Of a DNA stretch of 64,000 nucleotides, positions 24,641-32,167 are shown one piece after another; position 1 is the stretch's first letter, and every line of letters starts with the position of its first letter. Source of the stretch: an uncultured Christensenellaceae bacterium (GTDB taxonomy: Bacteria; Bacillota; Clostridia; Christensenellales; Christensenellaceae); assembly GCA_934555865.1 (NCBI GenBank), contig CAKTFI010000001.1, positions 25,785 through 89,784 of the forward strand, written 5' to 3'. A program made the translations under genes and the position numbers. The notes under the pieces are model-generated. The model was not told the DNA's origin. It searched no databases and worked only from the letters and a program-made list of their open reading frames with translations.

Positions 24641-24764
24641 CCAATTGGAAATGGGTACAAGGTGTTTCCGTCGTCGCAAGCATATCCGGTGGGCAGAGCG
24701 CCGCGGAGCATAAGATGTTTTTTTTGGAAGCTGTGAAAGGATAAAGACATAGGAGGAATGGACA

Positions 24765-25196
24765 ATGGCAATGATCAAATGCCCCGAATGCGGGAATATG
24801 GTTTCGGATAAAGCAAAAAGCTGCATCCATTGCGGGATGCCGCTAAACATAAGCAAAACTGTGAAAATTAAAATTATACGCTTCCCGACGGGGATGATGA
24901 ACCAAAAGTCGAGCGCGGCAGAGGTATGGTACAATGGAAAAATTGTCTGGCAGGGGTATAGCGGACAAGTCGCCTCTTTTGATGTGGAATCCCCGGAGGC
25001 GAATATTGAGATCTTGATCAAAAAGGCATATACGGGCCACCCGATGCCCTTTTTTCGAGATTTTGTGATTCAAGGAGTTGTCGAACCGGGTACGAGGTAT
25101 GAAACAAAAAATGCAAGAGCCTCGCTGGCATTTGGCGATCCCACAACATCGGATTGGGTGCTTTCCGAAGTGGATGTGATCGATTCGGGATTATAA
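24765..25196 (+). CDS. Zinc-ribbon protein, unknown
   Basis: Protein of 143 residues. The first 27 residues are a zinc ribbon (CPECG and CIHCG, typical of the zinc-ribbon heads of membrane-stress and double-zinc-ribbon proteins). The rest is predicted beta-rich, with phrases such as EVWYNGKIVWQG, and no transmembrane helix. Function unknown. AGGAGG precedes the start by eight bases. The 124 bases before it hold no gene. Confidence 0.7.
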   Translation: MAMIKCPECGNMVSDKAKSCIHCGMPLNISKTVKIKIIRFPTGMMNQKSSAAEVWYNGKIVWQGYSGQVASFDVESPEANIEILIKKAYTGHPMPFFRDFVIQGVVEPGTRYETKNARASLAFGDPTTSDWVLSEVDVIDSGL

Positions 25197-25216
25197 GGTA
25201 TAGGAGAGAAGGAAAA

Positions 25217-26008
25217 ATGAAAAAAGTATGGATTTGGATTTTGTCTTTGGTAATGATTTTGGGACTTGTGGGGTGTGGAAAGAGTAAGGAAGTAAAAAAG
25301 ATTGAACAATAAATTGAAGAATTAGGCACAATTACTATCGAGAGTGAAAGTGCGATCATAGAACTGGAGCAAGCATATAATGCTTTATCCGAAGATGAAA
25401 AAGAAAAAGTTGAAAATTATGATAAACTCGTTGCTGCCCGTGAGGAACTCGCAAACGCTAAATTTGTCGACAAATGGTTAGATATTAACAATGGGGATGT
25501 CTATATATTTGAAAAGGGTGGAATGGGTTCTCATAACGAAACGACAATAAAATATTCTTTTGGTGATAACAATACGATTGTTATCAATGAGGGAACGGGT
25601 ACGGTAACGCCAAGGATTTTAGTATTGGATTCAAGTGATGAGATCGATAAATTGATTCCTGAAAGTGAAAATACTTATTATGTTCGTTCGAAAGATTATG
25701 AACTTTTAAGTGAACAATTAAAAGAGGAAAACATTCAAATATTAGGATCCGTAGAGTTTTGGAAATCCACGAAAGTGATCAATTACCTTCAGTTTACTAG
25801 AGCGGAGGGTTCACAAAATGGAGGCGGCTGGTTTCTTGTCCAAGGCGCGACGCTGCCTATTCAATGGGAAATGGTAGATAATAATACTGTAAAAATTTTT
25901 GTGGATTACAATGGCGGGTATAGTATCAACCTTGATGTTGTAAACAATAATGGTTCATACCAATTACAAGATAGCAAAGGCGAAGCGGCTTATGTCCCCA
26001 AACAGTAA
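25217..26008 (+). pseudogene. Lipoprotein gene interrupted by an in-frame TAA
   Basis: The frame opens with a good lipoprotein signal (MKKVWIWI...LGLVGC) behind GGAGAGAAGG at 25217, meets TAA at codon 32 (25310-25312), then continues in the same frame without any other stop to 26008, 264 codons in all. The part after the stop is clearly coding (SEDEKEKVENYDKLVAAREE, a phrase common in Gram-positive surface proteins). A single C-to-T change in a CAA glutamine codon explains it. Either a recent pseudogene, readthrough, or a sequencing error. An internal ATG at 25523 exists but lacks a ribosome binding site and signal peptide. Confidence 0.8.
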
Positions 26009-26024
26009 AAAGTAATTTTCTTAA

Positions 26025-26052
26025 TTGCCTCCCTTTATGGGAGGCTTTTTTT
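26025..26052 (+). terminator. Terminator of the small-gene operon
   Basis: TTGCCTCCC / GGGAGGC stem with a TTTAT loop followed by seven T. Confidence 0.85.
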
Positions 26053-26088
26053 GGGAGGGAGAAACAGGGACGAGGGCTATAATATTTG

Positions 26089-26415
26089 TTATTCCAAGGA
26101 TCTCAAATAAACATCTAATAACTGCAATGCAGTTTTTCGCTCTCTTGCTGAACATGAATTTAATCGTTCAAGCAATTCATTTTCATTAGAGATTTCAATT
26201 TCCGGTTCTGTTAAAACTTCATCGGGTGTTATATGAAATGTATGGCAGATTTTTATAAGGGTTTCAACCCTCATATTTACGGTTCCCCGTTCAATATCTG
26301 CATAGGTACGGTCAGATATACCTGCCTTTTCCGCAGCTTCGCTTTGTGTTAATCCTGTAGTTTTTCGTATTGCCAACAATTTCGCGCCAATGTCGTATGT
26401 ATTAAAAATAAGCAT
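26089..26415 (-). CDS. Xre-family transcriptional regulator
   Basis: Regulator of 108 residues. The Cro/C1-type helix-turn-helix covers about residues 10-65 (LTQSEAAEKAGISDRTYADIERG), followed by a helical C-terminus. AGGAAGAATA reads directly into its ATG and is both its ribosome binding site and one of three copies of a repeated box. It is divergent from the 60-residue protein and lipoprotein genes, and the shared upstream region contains an inverted repeat over the -35 of the opposite promoter, a layout expected of a repressor of that module. Confidence 0.88.
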   Translation of the reverse strand: MLIFNTYDIGAKLLAIRKTTGLTQSEAAEKAGISDRTYADIERGTVNMRVETLIKICHTFHITPDEVLTEPEIEISNENELLERLNSCSARERKTALQLLDVYLRSLE

Positions 26416-26452
26416 TATTCTTCCTCTGAATATTTATATATAAGAATTTTAG

Positions 26453-26478
26453 TTCCTGTAAAACTTGACAAACAGGAA
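26453..26478. promoter_or_regulatory. Inverted-repeat operator candidate
   Basis: TTCCTGT (26453-26459) and ACAGGAA (26472-26478) separated by 12 bases, bracketing the TTGACA at 26465-26470. Confidence 0.6.
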
Positions 26479-26493
26479 GAATAACCACATAAT
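26465..26493 (+). promoter_or_regulatory. Promoter of the 60-residue protein / lipoprotein operon
   Basis: Perfect TTGACA, 17-bp spacer, CATAAT. AGGAAGAATA occurs at 26474-26483 and 26497-26506, 23 bases apart, and in inverse orientation at 26416-26425. Confidence 0.75.
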
Positions 26494-26553
26494 TATAGGA
26501 AGAATAGCGCTTATTTCAAGAAGGAGCCATTGTAAAAGATTGGAGGGAAGAAT

Positions 26554-26736
26554 ATGGAAATCCGGCGAGTAAATCAAATTTTAATGCATATGGGTGGGGG
26601 TAAATGTGGTATCAGCCATTTACTTAAAAATGGGTTTTGCTCCGAGCAAGAGATAAACGAAATGATAAATAATGGTTATCTCATGAAAAGGGATGATAAG
26701 GTTATGAAAACAGAAAAAGCAAAAGAGGTCTATTAA
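26554..26736 (+). CDS. Small protein of 60 residues, unknown
   Basis: Begins MEIRRVNQILMHMGGGKCGI and has a helix-rich, basic C-terminal half (EKAKEVY at the end). No membrane segment. GGAGGG lies seven bases before the start, and the gene is first behind the regulated promoter at 26465, 21 bases ahead of the lipoprotein gene. The phrasing LLKNGFCSEQEINEMINNGYL is compatible with a small winged-helix or helical adaptor, but I do not recognise a family. Confidence 0.6.
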   Translation: MEIRRVNQILMHMGGGKCGISHLLKNGFCSEQEINEMINNGYLMKRDDKVMKTEKAKEVY

Positions 26737-26757
26737 AGGGATAGGGGAAAAGAGAAA

Positions 26758-27798
26758 ATGAAAAAAATATTGATTGGGCTTTTGGCCTTAATAATGGTTT
26801 TGGGGCTTGTGGGGTGTTCTTCTTCAACACCATCAGAAGAAACTAACACAGCAGAATTGACAGAAAATACACCTCAACCCACAGAGGAAATTAAAGCTGC
26901 TGAAAAAACATATTCTCTTGGAGAAACAGTAGAAACGGATGTTATTAAATTTACATTAGACAGAGCAGAACTAGCCATAGCGTTACATGATGGAACAGCT
27001 GGAGACTGGGATTATATTTGTATGCCGAAAGAATTTGAACAGAATGATGATAATAGTTGCTTTGTAGCATCAATTGGTCATACACTCTGTTCTCTTCAAT
27101 TCACATTGTGCAATAAAAACAGAGTAGATATGTCAATAGATGAAAAGACAATTTTTTCAGTAGAATATAATGGGACTGTTTATTCCGATTGTGAATGCAA
27201 AACAGGGTTCTATCCCAGCACCGATGCACATGATTGGAGTGGAGTTACAAGTCTAACTATTGATGCGGGATCAACGCTAATGTATAGATGTGGAGTAGAT
27301 TTTCCGACAGATGCATCTGATCTTACAGATTCTTTTAATCTAATTGTTAATCTGCCTACATCTGAAAACAATACGGAGTCGTTTATATATTCTGTTACAG
27401 AAGAAGATTTAAAAGCATTGTCTGCCAAAGAATTATCCATTGAGGAAGCCATTCAATATTTTGGATATGATGATGGGTATGATTATTTTGCAAAGCATAT
27501 GGATGATTATCATGATTTAACTAATGAGGAGCTTCAAAATTCACTGGTAGGCGAAACTTTTAAATGTTATTTTATTGGTGAAATGTCCCATATGGATAAA
27601 ACTGGAACCTTTAGGGATGATGGACAGTGGGTTTATGAATACAAAGGCAATCCTTATACAATACCGTATGTCATTAACGAAAACATTCTAACTATTGATG
27701 CTCAATCAGACCCGTTCAGCGGTTCGGTAAGACAAATCAATGAATCTGCGTATCTGATGGTCAATAACGGAAAACCAAGCGGTATAATTTATAAATAA
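26758..27798 (+). CDS. Lipoprotein with DUF4352-like domain
   Basis: Exported lipoprotein of 346 residues. Signal peptide MKKILIGL...LGLVGC with the lipid-modified Cys at residue 20, nearly the same as that of the broken gene at 25217. A Ser/Thr/Glu/Pro linker follows, then a beta-sandwich region (about residues 58-205, YSLGETVETDVIKFTL onwards) like the DUF4352 telobox-related fold, then a C-terminal domain of about 130 residues. Several cysteines could form disulfides. Second gene of the Xre-controlled module; low GC. Confidence 0.75.
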   Translation: MKKILIGLLALIMVLGLVGCSSSTPSEETNTAELTENTPQPTEEIKAAEKTYSLGETVETDVIKFTLDRAELAIALHDGTAGDWDYICMPKEFEQNDDNSCFVASIGHTLCSLQFTLCNKNRVDMSIDEKTIFSVEYNGTVYSDCECKTGFYPSTDAHDWSGVTSLTIDAGSTLMYRCGVDFPTDASDLTDSFNLIVNLPTSENNTESFIYSVTEEDLKALSAKELSIEEAIQYFGYDDGYDYFAKHMDDYHDLTNEELQNSLVGETFKCYFIGEMSHMDKTGTFRDDGQWVYEYKGNPYTIPYVINENILTIDAQSDPFSGSVRQINESAYLMVNNGKPSGIIYK

Positions 27799-27848
27799 CA
27801 GCTTATGTTCGTGAAGTTAAAATAAAAAAATTTGATGCAAGAAATATT

Positions 27849-27875
27849 GCGCCTCCCCTCGTGGGAGGCTTTTTC
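27849..27875 (+). terminator. Terminator of the lipoprotein operon
   Basis: GCCTCCC / GGGAGGC with a CTCGT loop and TTTTT; almost the same stem as the terminator at 26025. Confidence 0.8.
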
Positions 27876-28003
27876 ATACGCCGAGGGAGAAAAATTCTTG
27901 TATTTTTTCAAAGCTGCATCTAGCCGAACGCAAATTCCGTACACCCACGAAAAAACACGGCCCGAAAGCAATGTGCCGCGAAAGGATAGAAATTTTTCAC
28001 ATA

Positions 28004-28036
28004 AAAAAGCCCTCGAAGTAAATCGAGGGCTTTTAA
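28004..28036 (-). terminator. Terminator of the GGGtGRT operon
   Basis: On the minus strand AAAAGCCCTCGA / TCGAGGGCTTTT followed by TTAT, 25 bases after the stop. Confidence 0.8.
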
Positions 28037-28061
28037 AATGCATGTTATCGTGTTTATGCGC

Positions 28062-29060
28062 TTATTTCATCGCTTCTTCCACCGCGACGGCAACCGCGAC
28101 GGACGCGCCGACCATCGGGTTGTTGCCCATGCCGATGAGGCCCATCATCTCGACATGCGCCGGGACGGAGGAGGAGCCCGCGAACTGCGCATCGGAGTGC
28201 ATACGGCCCATCGTGTCCGTCATGCCATAGGAAGCCGGGCCGGCCGCCATGTTGTCGGGGTGCAGCGTTCTGCCCGTGCCGCCGCCGGAAGCCACGGAGA
28301 AGTACTTCTTGCCGTGCTCGATGGCCCACTTTTTGTAGGTGCCTGCCACTGGGTGCTGGAAGCGGGTGGGGTTAGTGGAGTTGCCGGTGATGGAGACATC
28401 GACACCCTCGTGACGCATGATCGCCACGCCTTCGCTGACATCGTCCGCGCCATAGCACTTGACGGCTGCGCGCTCCCCGTTGGAATAGGGCTTTTCCCAA
28501 AGCACCTTCAATTCGCCGGTGTAGTAATCATATTCCGTTTCCACATGCGTGAACCCGTTGATGCGGGAGATCATCGCAGCGGCGTCCTTGCCGAGGCCGT
28601 TCAGGATGACGCGGAGCGGCTTCGTGCGGACCTTGTTGGCCGTCTTGGCGATGCCGATGGCGCCTTCCGCCGCAGCGAAGGACTCATGACCGGCCAGGAA
28701 GCAGAAGCAGTTCGTCTCCTCGCGGAGCAGCATGGCCGCCAGGTTGCCGTGGCCCAGGCCGACTTCTCTCTGATCAGCGACGGAGCCGGGGATGCAGAAC
28801 GCCTGCAATCCGATGCCGATCGCCTCTGCGGCGTCGGAAGCCTTCTTGCAGCCCTTCTTGAGCGCGATGGCCGCGCCCAGCGTATATGCCCAAACGGCGT
28901 TTTCAAACGCGATCGGCTGGATCGAGCGGACGATGCTGTCGACATCCAGGCCCTTTTCTACGGTATATGCCTTCATCTCTTCCAGAGAGGAGAATCCGTA
29001 TTCGGCAAGGCACTTTTCGATTTTCGCAATTCTTCTTTCGTAACCTTCAAACTGTACCAT
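28062..29060 (-). CDS. GGGtGRT protein
   Basis: Conserved cytosolic protein of 332 residues named for its motif, here SGGGTGRTLHPD near residue 265. It also carries GHGNLAAMLL and the glycine-rich end MGNNPMVGASVAV. The family is found in Clostridia and methanogens, nearly always next to a NifU-like scaffold as here, so a role with iron-sulfur clusters or thiols is inferred; the reaction is unknown. It is the second gene, 11 bases after its partner. Confidence 0.88.
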   Translation of the reverse strand: MVQFEGYERRIAKIEKCLAEYGFSSLEEMKAYTVEKGLDVDSIVRSIQPIAFENAVWAYTLGAAIALKKGCKKASDAAEAIGIGLQAFCIPGSVADQREVGLGHGNLAAMLLREETNCFCFLAGHESFAAAEGAIGIAKTANKVRTKPLRVILNGLGKDAAAMISRINGFTHVETEYDYYTGELKVLWEKPYSNGERAAVKCYGADDVSEGVAIMRHEGVDVSITGNSTNPTRFQHPVAGTYKKWAIEHGKKYFSVASGGGTGRTLHPDNMAAGPASYGMTDTMGRMHSDAQFAGSSSVPAHVEMMGLIGMGNNPMVGASVAVAVAVEEAMK

Positions 29061-29071
29061 GATCTTCCTCC

Positions 29072-29764
29072 TTACGCTTTTCTGGGATCGATATATTCCA
29101 CAGCTTCGTCATAGCGGCCATAGGTGCCGATGTTCTTTTCGTATGCTTCCTTGGGGTCCATGCCCTTGCGGATCGCTTCCATCATCTTGCCCAAATGCAC
29201 GAATTTATACCCGATCACCAGGCCGTCTGCGTCCAGACCCATTTCCAGGCAGTAGCCTTCGGCCATTTCCAGATAACGGACGCCCTTGGCATTGGTGCCG
29301 TACATCGTGCCGACCTGGCTGCGCAGGCCCTTGCCGAGGTCTTCCAATCCGGCGCCGACGGGCAGGCCATTTTCCGAGAAGGCCGTCTGCGTGCGGCCAT
29401 AGACAATCTGCAGGAACAGCTCGCGCATTGCCGTGTTGATCGCGTCGCAAATGAGGTCGGTGTTGAGCGCTTCCAAAATGGTCTTACCGGTCAGGATCTC
29501 TGCGGCCATGGCGGCGGAATGCGTCATGCCCGAGCAGCCGATCGTCTCGATCAGCGCTTCCTCAATGACGCCGTTTTTCACATTCAGCGTCAGCTTGCAG
29601 GCGCCCTGCTGCGGTGCGCACCAGCCGATGCCATGCGTCAGGCCGGAAATATCGGTGATCTGCGTGGCTTTTACCCATTTGCCTTCTTCCGGAATGGGCG
29701 CGGGACCGTGATGGGGGCCCTTTTTGACGCATACCATTTCTTCCACTTCTTTGGAAAATTGCAT
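29072..29764 (-). CDS. NifU-like iron-sulfur cluster scaffold protein
   Basis: Protein of 230 residues related to the N-terminal scaffold domain of NifU/IscU but longer. Cysteines in GIGWCAPQQGAC and IGCSGMTH are candidate cluster ligands; the second sits in the typical scaffold motif. GGAGG is eight bases before the start at 29764; the open frame upstream of that has no ribosome binding site. Together with the GGGtGRT protein it likely builds or delivers a cluster to a specific target. Confidence 0.82.
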   Translation of the reverse strand: MQFSKEVEEMVCVKKGPHHGPAPIPEEGKWVKATQITDISGLTHGIGWCAPQQGACKLTLNVKNGVIEEALIETIGCSGMTHSAAMAAEILTGKTILEALNTDLICDAINTAMRELFLQIVYGRTQTAFSENGLPVGAGLEDLGKGLRSQVGTMYGTNAKGVRYLEMAEGYCLEMGLDADGLVIGYKFVHLGKMMEAIRKGMDPKEAYEKNIGTYGRYDEAVEYIDPRKA

Positions 29765-29854
29765 GAAAATGTCCTCCTTATAAGCGATTGCATCCATGAA
29801 ACAGCGGGGTTGGCGCAGCTCTGGAATGAATTGCAATAAATTACATACACATTC

Positions 29855-29863
29855 ATTATACCA
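29855..29863 (-). promoter_or_regulatory. Extended -10 promoter of the scaffold/GGGtGRT operon
   Basis: TGGTATAAT on the minus strand is a full extended -10 element; the -35 region reads TTTTAT. Leader about 85 bases. Confidence 0.55.
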
Positions 29864-29943
29864 GCGGCCAGGCGCGAATAAAAGGGATTTTTGCAAAAAA
29901 GTTTGCATTCCCCCCGGGCGCGGGCGGAGAAGTGAAATATCCC

Positions 29944-29972
29944 TTGATGGAAGTGAAAAAGCCCGATATAAT
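29944..29972 (+). promoter_or_regulatory. Promoter of tyrS-yigZ
   Basis: TTGATG, 17-bp spacer, TATAAT. Confidence 0.75.
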
Positions 29973-30037
29973 GGTAGGAAGAATGTGAGAGGATCGGCAC
30001 GATCGCGCCGAAACGCGGCGCAGAGGGGGTATGTTAT

Positions 30038-30091
30038 ATGGGCAGACTGGCCCGGGCATATGGCAGAAAAGCAGAGAATAGACACCGGTAA
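30038..30091 (+). CDS. Possible 17-residue upstream peptide in the tyrS leader
   Basis: ATG at 30038 with GAGGGGG eight bases upstream opens a frame coding [17 protein letters not shown]. It has one tyrosine codon only, so a classical attenuator peptide is not evident. It may be translated by chance. Confidence 0.25.
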   Translation: MGRLARAYGRKAENRHR

Positions 30092-30135
30092 CGAAAAAAG
30101 AATACGCAGATCGCGAAAGGATATCGATAAATCAT

Positions 30136-31374
30136 ATGGAAAAGAATGTGTTTGAAACGCTCTCGGAGCGTGGTTTTATTAAGCAGGTGACGCACGAGGG
30201 GCTGGAGGAGATGCTCGGCCGGGAAAAGGTCAGCTTCTACATCGGGTTTGACCCGACGGCGGACAGCCTGCATGTCGGGCACTTTGTGGCGCTCATGGCC
30301 ATGGCGCACATGCAGCGGGCGGGGCATAAGCCGATCGTCCTGCTGGGCGGCGGCACGGGCATGATCGGCGACCCGTCCGGCAAGACGGACATGCGCAAAA
30401 TGATGACGACCGAGATGATCGACCACAATGTGGCGCAGTTCCGCAAGCAGATCGGCAAGTTTCTGGATTTCTCGGAGGACAAGCCCAACGGCGCGGTGAT
30501 GGTGGACAACGGCGACTGGCTGCGTCCGCTCAACTACATCGACTTCCTGCGGGAGGTGGGCGCGCACTTCTCGGTCAATCGCATGCTGACGGCGGAATGC
30601 TACAAGCGCCGCATGGAAAAGGGGCTGACCTTCCTGGAATTCAACTACATGCTCATGCAGGCCTATGACTTCCTGGAACTGAACCGCCGCTATGGCTGCA
30701 AGCTGGAAATGGGCGGCGACGACCAGTGGAGCAACATCCTGGCCGGGGCGGACCTCATCCGCCGCAAGGAGCAGAAGGAGGCCTATGGCCTGACCTTCAA
30801 GCTGCTGTTGAAGAGCGACGGCAAGAAGATGGGCAAGACGGAGAGCGGCGCACTCTGGCTGGATCCGGAAAAGACGAGCCCGTATGAATTCTTCCAATAC
30901 TGGCGGAATGTGGACGACGCGGATGTCAAGAACTGCCTGGCGCTGCTGACTTTCCTGCCGATGGAGGAGGTAGAGCGCCTGGGCGGCCTGCAGGACGCGA
31001 AGATCAACGAGGCCAAGGAACGCCTCGCGTTCGAGATCACGCGGCAGGTGCACGGCGAAGAGGAGGCAGAAAAAGCGATGGCGGCGGCGCGCGCGCTGTT
31101 TGCCGGCGGCGGGGAGGACGCGGCGATGCCGACGACCACGCTTTCGCAGGCGGAGCTGGAGGAAAACAAGCTGCTACTGGACCTGCTCGTCAAGACGGGC
31201 CTCACCAAGTCCCGCGGCGAGGGGCGGCGCCTCATTCAGGGCGGCGGCATCTCGCTCAACGGGCAAAAGGTGGAAGAAGAATTCCGCGAGGTCGAACCGG
31301 CGGATGTGCAGGACGGGACGATCCTGCTGCGCAAGGGCAAAAAGGTCTATCATAAAGTGGTGATCCGGGGCTGA
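30136..31374 (+). CDS. tyrS: Tyrosyl-tRNA synthetase
   Basis: Class I aminoacyl-tRNA synthetase of 412 residues. The HIGH signature is HVGH near residue 47, tyrosine-binding GGDDQWSNI lies near 195, the KMSKS loop is KMGKT near 233, and the last 70 residues form an S4 RNA-binding domain ([14 protein letters not shown]). This is the TyrRS branch typical of many bacteria with KMGKT-type loops. AAAGGA precedes the start. The stop TGA overlaps the ATG of yigZ. No T-box leader is visible. Confidence 0.97.
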   Translation: MEKNVFETLSERGFIKQVTHEGLEEMLGREKVSFYIGFDPTADSLHVGHFVALMAMAHMQRAGHKPIVLLGGGTGMIGDPSGKTDMRKMMTTEMIDHNVAQFRKQIGKFLDFSEDKPNGAVMVDNGDWLRPLNYIDFLREVGAHFSVNRMLTAECYKRRMEKGLTFLEFNYMLMQAYDFLELNRRYGCKLEMGGDDQWSNILAGADLIRRKEQKEAYGLTFKLLLKSDGKKMGKTESGALWLDPEKTSPYEFFQYWRNVDDADVKNCLALLTFLPMEEVERLGGLQDAKINEAKERLAFEITRQVHGEEEAEKAMAAARALFAGGGEDAAMPTTTLSQAELEENKLLLDLLVKTGLTKSRGEGRRLIQGGGISLNGQKVEEEFREVEPADVQDGTILLRKGKKVYHKVVIRG

Positions 31375-32015
31375 TGCAGGACCTTCGCGCCTATACGACG
31401 ATCGAGCAGCCCTGCGAGATTCTGCAGGTCATCAAGAAGTCCAAGTTCTACGGCAGGCTTTTTCCGGCGCAGACGCCGGAGGAGGCCCAGGCTGTGCTGG
31501 ACGCGTGCAAAAAGCAGTATTGGGACGCGTCGCACAATTGCAGCGCGTATGTGATCGGCCGCATGGGCGAGCTCAGCCGGTGCAGCGATGACGGCGAGCC
31601 GCAGGGCACGGCGGGCGTCCCCATGCTGGAGGCGTTAAAAAAGAGCGGCCTCACCAATGTGCTGGCGGTGGTGACGCGCTATTTCGGCGGCACGCTGCTC
31701 GGCGCAGGCGGCCTGGTGCGCGCCTATACCTCGAGCGTGTCCGAGGCGGTGAAGGCGGCGGAAAAGATCCGCTTTCAGCCGATGGACCGCCTGCGCATCG
31801 TGTTTCCCTTTCCCCTGTGGGGGCGGGCGGAGGCGGCGCTGCGCGGCGAGGGGTGCCGCATCCTGTCCACGGAATACACTGACCGGGTGTGCGTGGAGGT
31901 GCACCTGGATCCGGGGGCGCAGGAGCGGCTTACAAAGCGGATGGCGGAGATCTCCGCGGGGAGCGTCCGCCCGGAATTCCTGCGGACGGAATACGCGCGG
32001 ATCCGCGTCGAATAG
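31374..32015 (+). CDS. YigZ/IMPACT family protein
   Basis: Protein of 213 residues with the UPF0029 fold: an N-terminal domain with KKSKFYGRL, the conserved DDGEPQGTAGVPML and TRYFGGTLLGAGGLVRAY, then a ferredoxin-like C-terminal domain. Homologues bind nucleic acid or ribosomes (yeast YIH1/IMPACT affects GCN2), but the bacterial role is unsettled. It is translationally coupled to tyrS by a TGATG overlap. Confidence 0.92.
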   Translation: MQDLRAYTTIEQPCEILQVIKKSKFYGRLFPAQTPEEAQAVLDACKKQYWDASHNCSAYVIGRMGELSRCSDDGEPQGTAGVPMLEALKKSGLTNVLAVVTRYFGGTLLGAGGLVRAYTSSVSEAVKAAEKIRFQPMDRLRIVFPFPLWGRAEAALRGEGCRILSTEYTDRVCVEVHLDPGAQERLTKRMAEISAGSVRPEFLRTEYARIRVE

Positions 32016-32095
32016 AAGTGAAACTTTTGTAAAATCGCGCGGGATGGGTTTGACAGCGGGTCGCAAAATCGTTTAGACTTGCCGGGAAGCGTGTA

Positions 32096-32101
32096 TATAA
32101 T
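32096..32101 (+). promoter_or_regulatory. Probable -10 box of the CARDB-like gene
   Basis: TATAAT 66 bases before the start; the best -35 at 17 bp (TTAGAC) is weak, so this is uncertain. Confidence 0.35.
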
Positions 32102-32167
32102 AGCGAGATTTGCAGGATGCAAGCGCGAATCGTTTATGCAGATAACCCAAAAGAGTGGGAGGTTTTT

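Larger units (their letters stand above)
29765..30135. other. Divergent control region between scaffold gene and tyrS
   Basis: Contains the minus-strand promoter at 29855, the plus-strand tyrS promoter at 29944 and a 155-base tyrS leader with a short upstream reading frame. I looked for the T-box sequence TGGnACCGCG and did not find it. Confidence 0.6.

Noticed and set aside
26089-26736. Toxin-antitoxin pair (Xre plus 60-residue protein)
   Set aside because: The genes are divergent rather than in one operon and the small protein shows no toxin motif; a repressor-target layout fits better.
29980-30135. T-box riboswitch before tyrS
   Set aside because: The conserved TGGnACCGCG bulge sequence and a terminator/antiterminator pair are absent.
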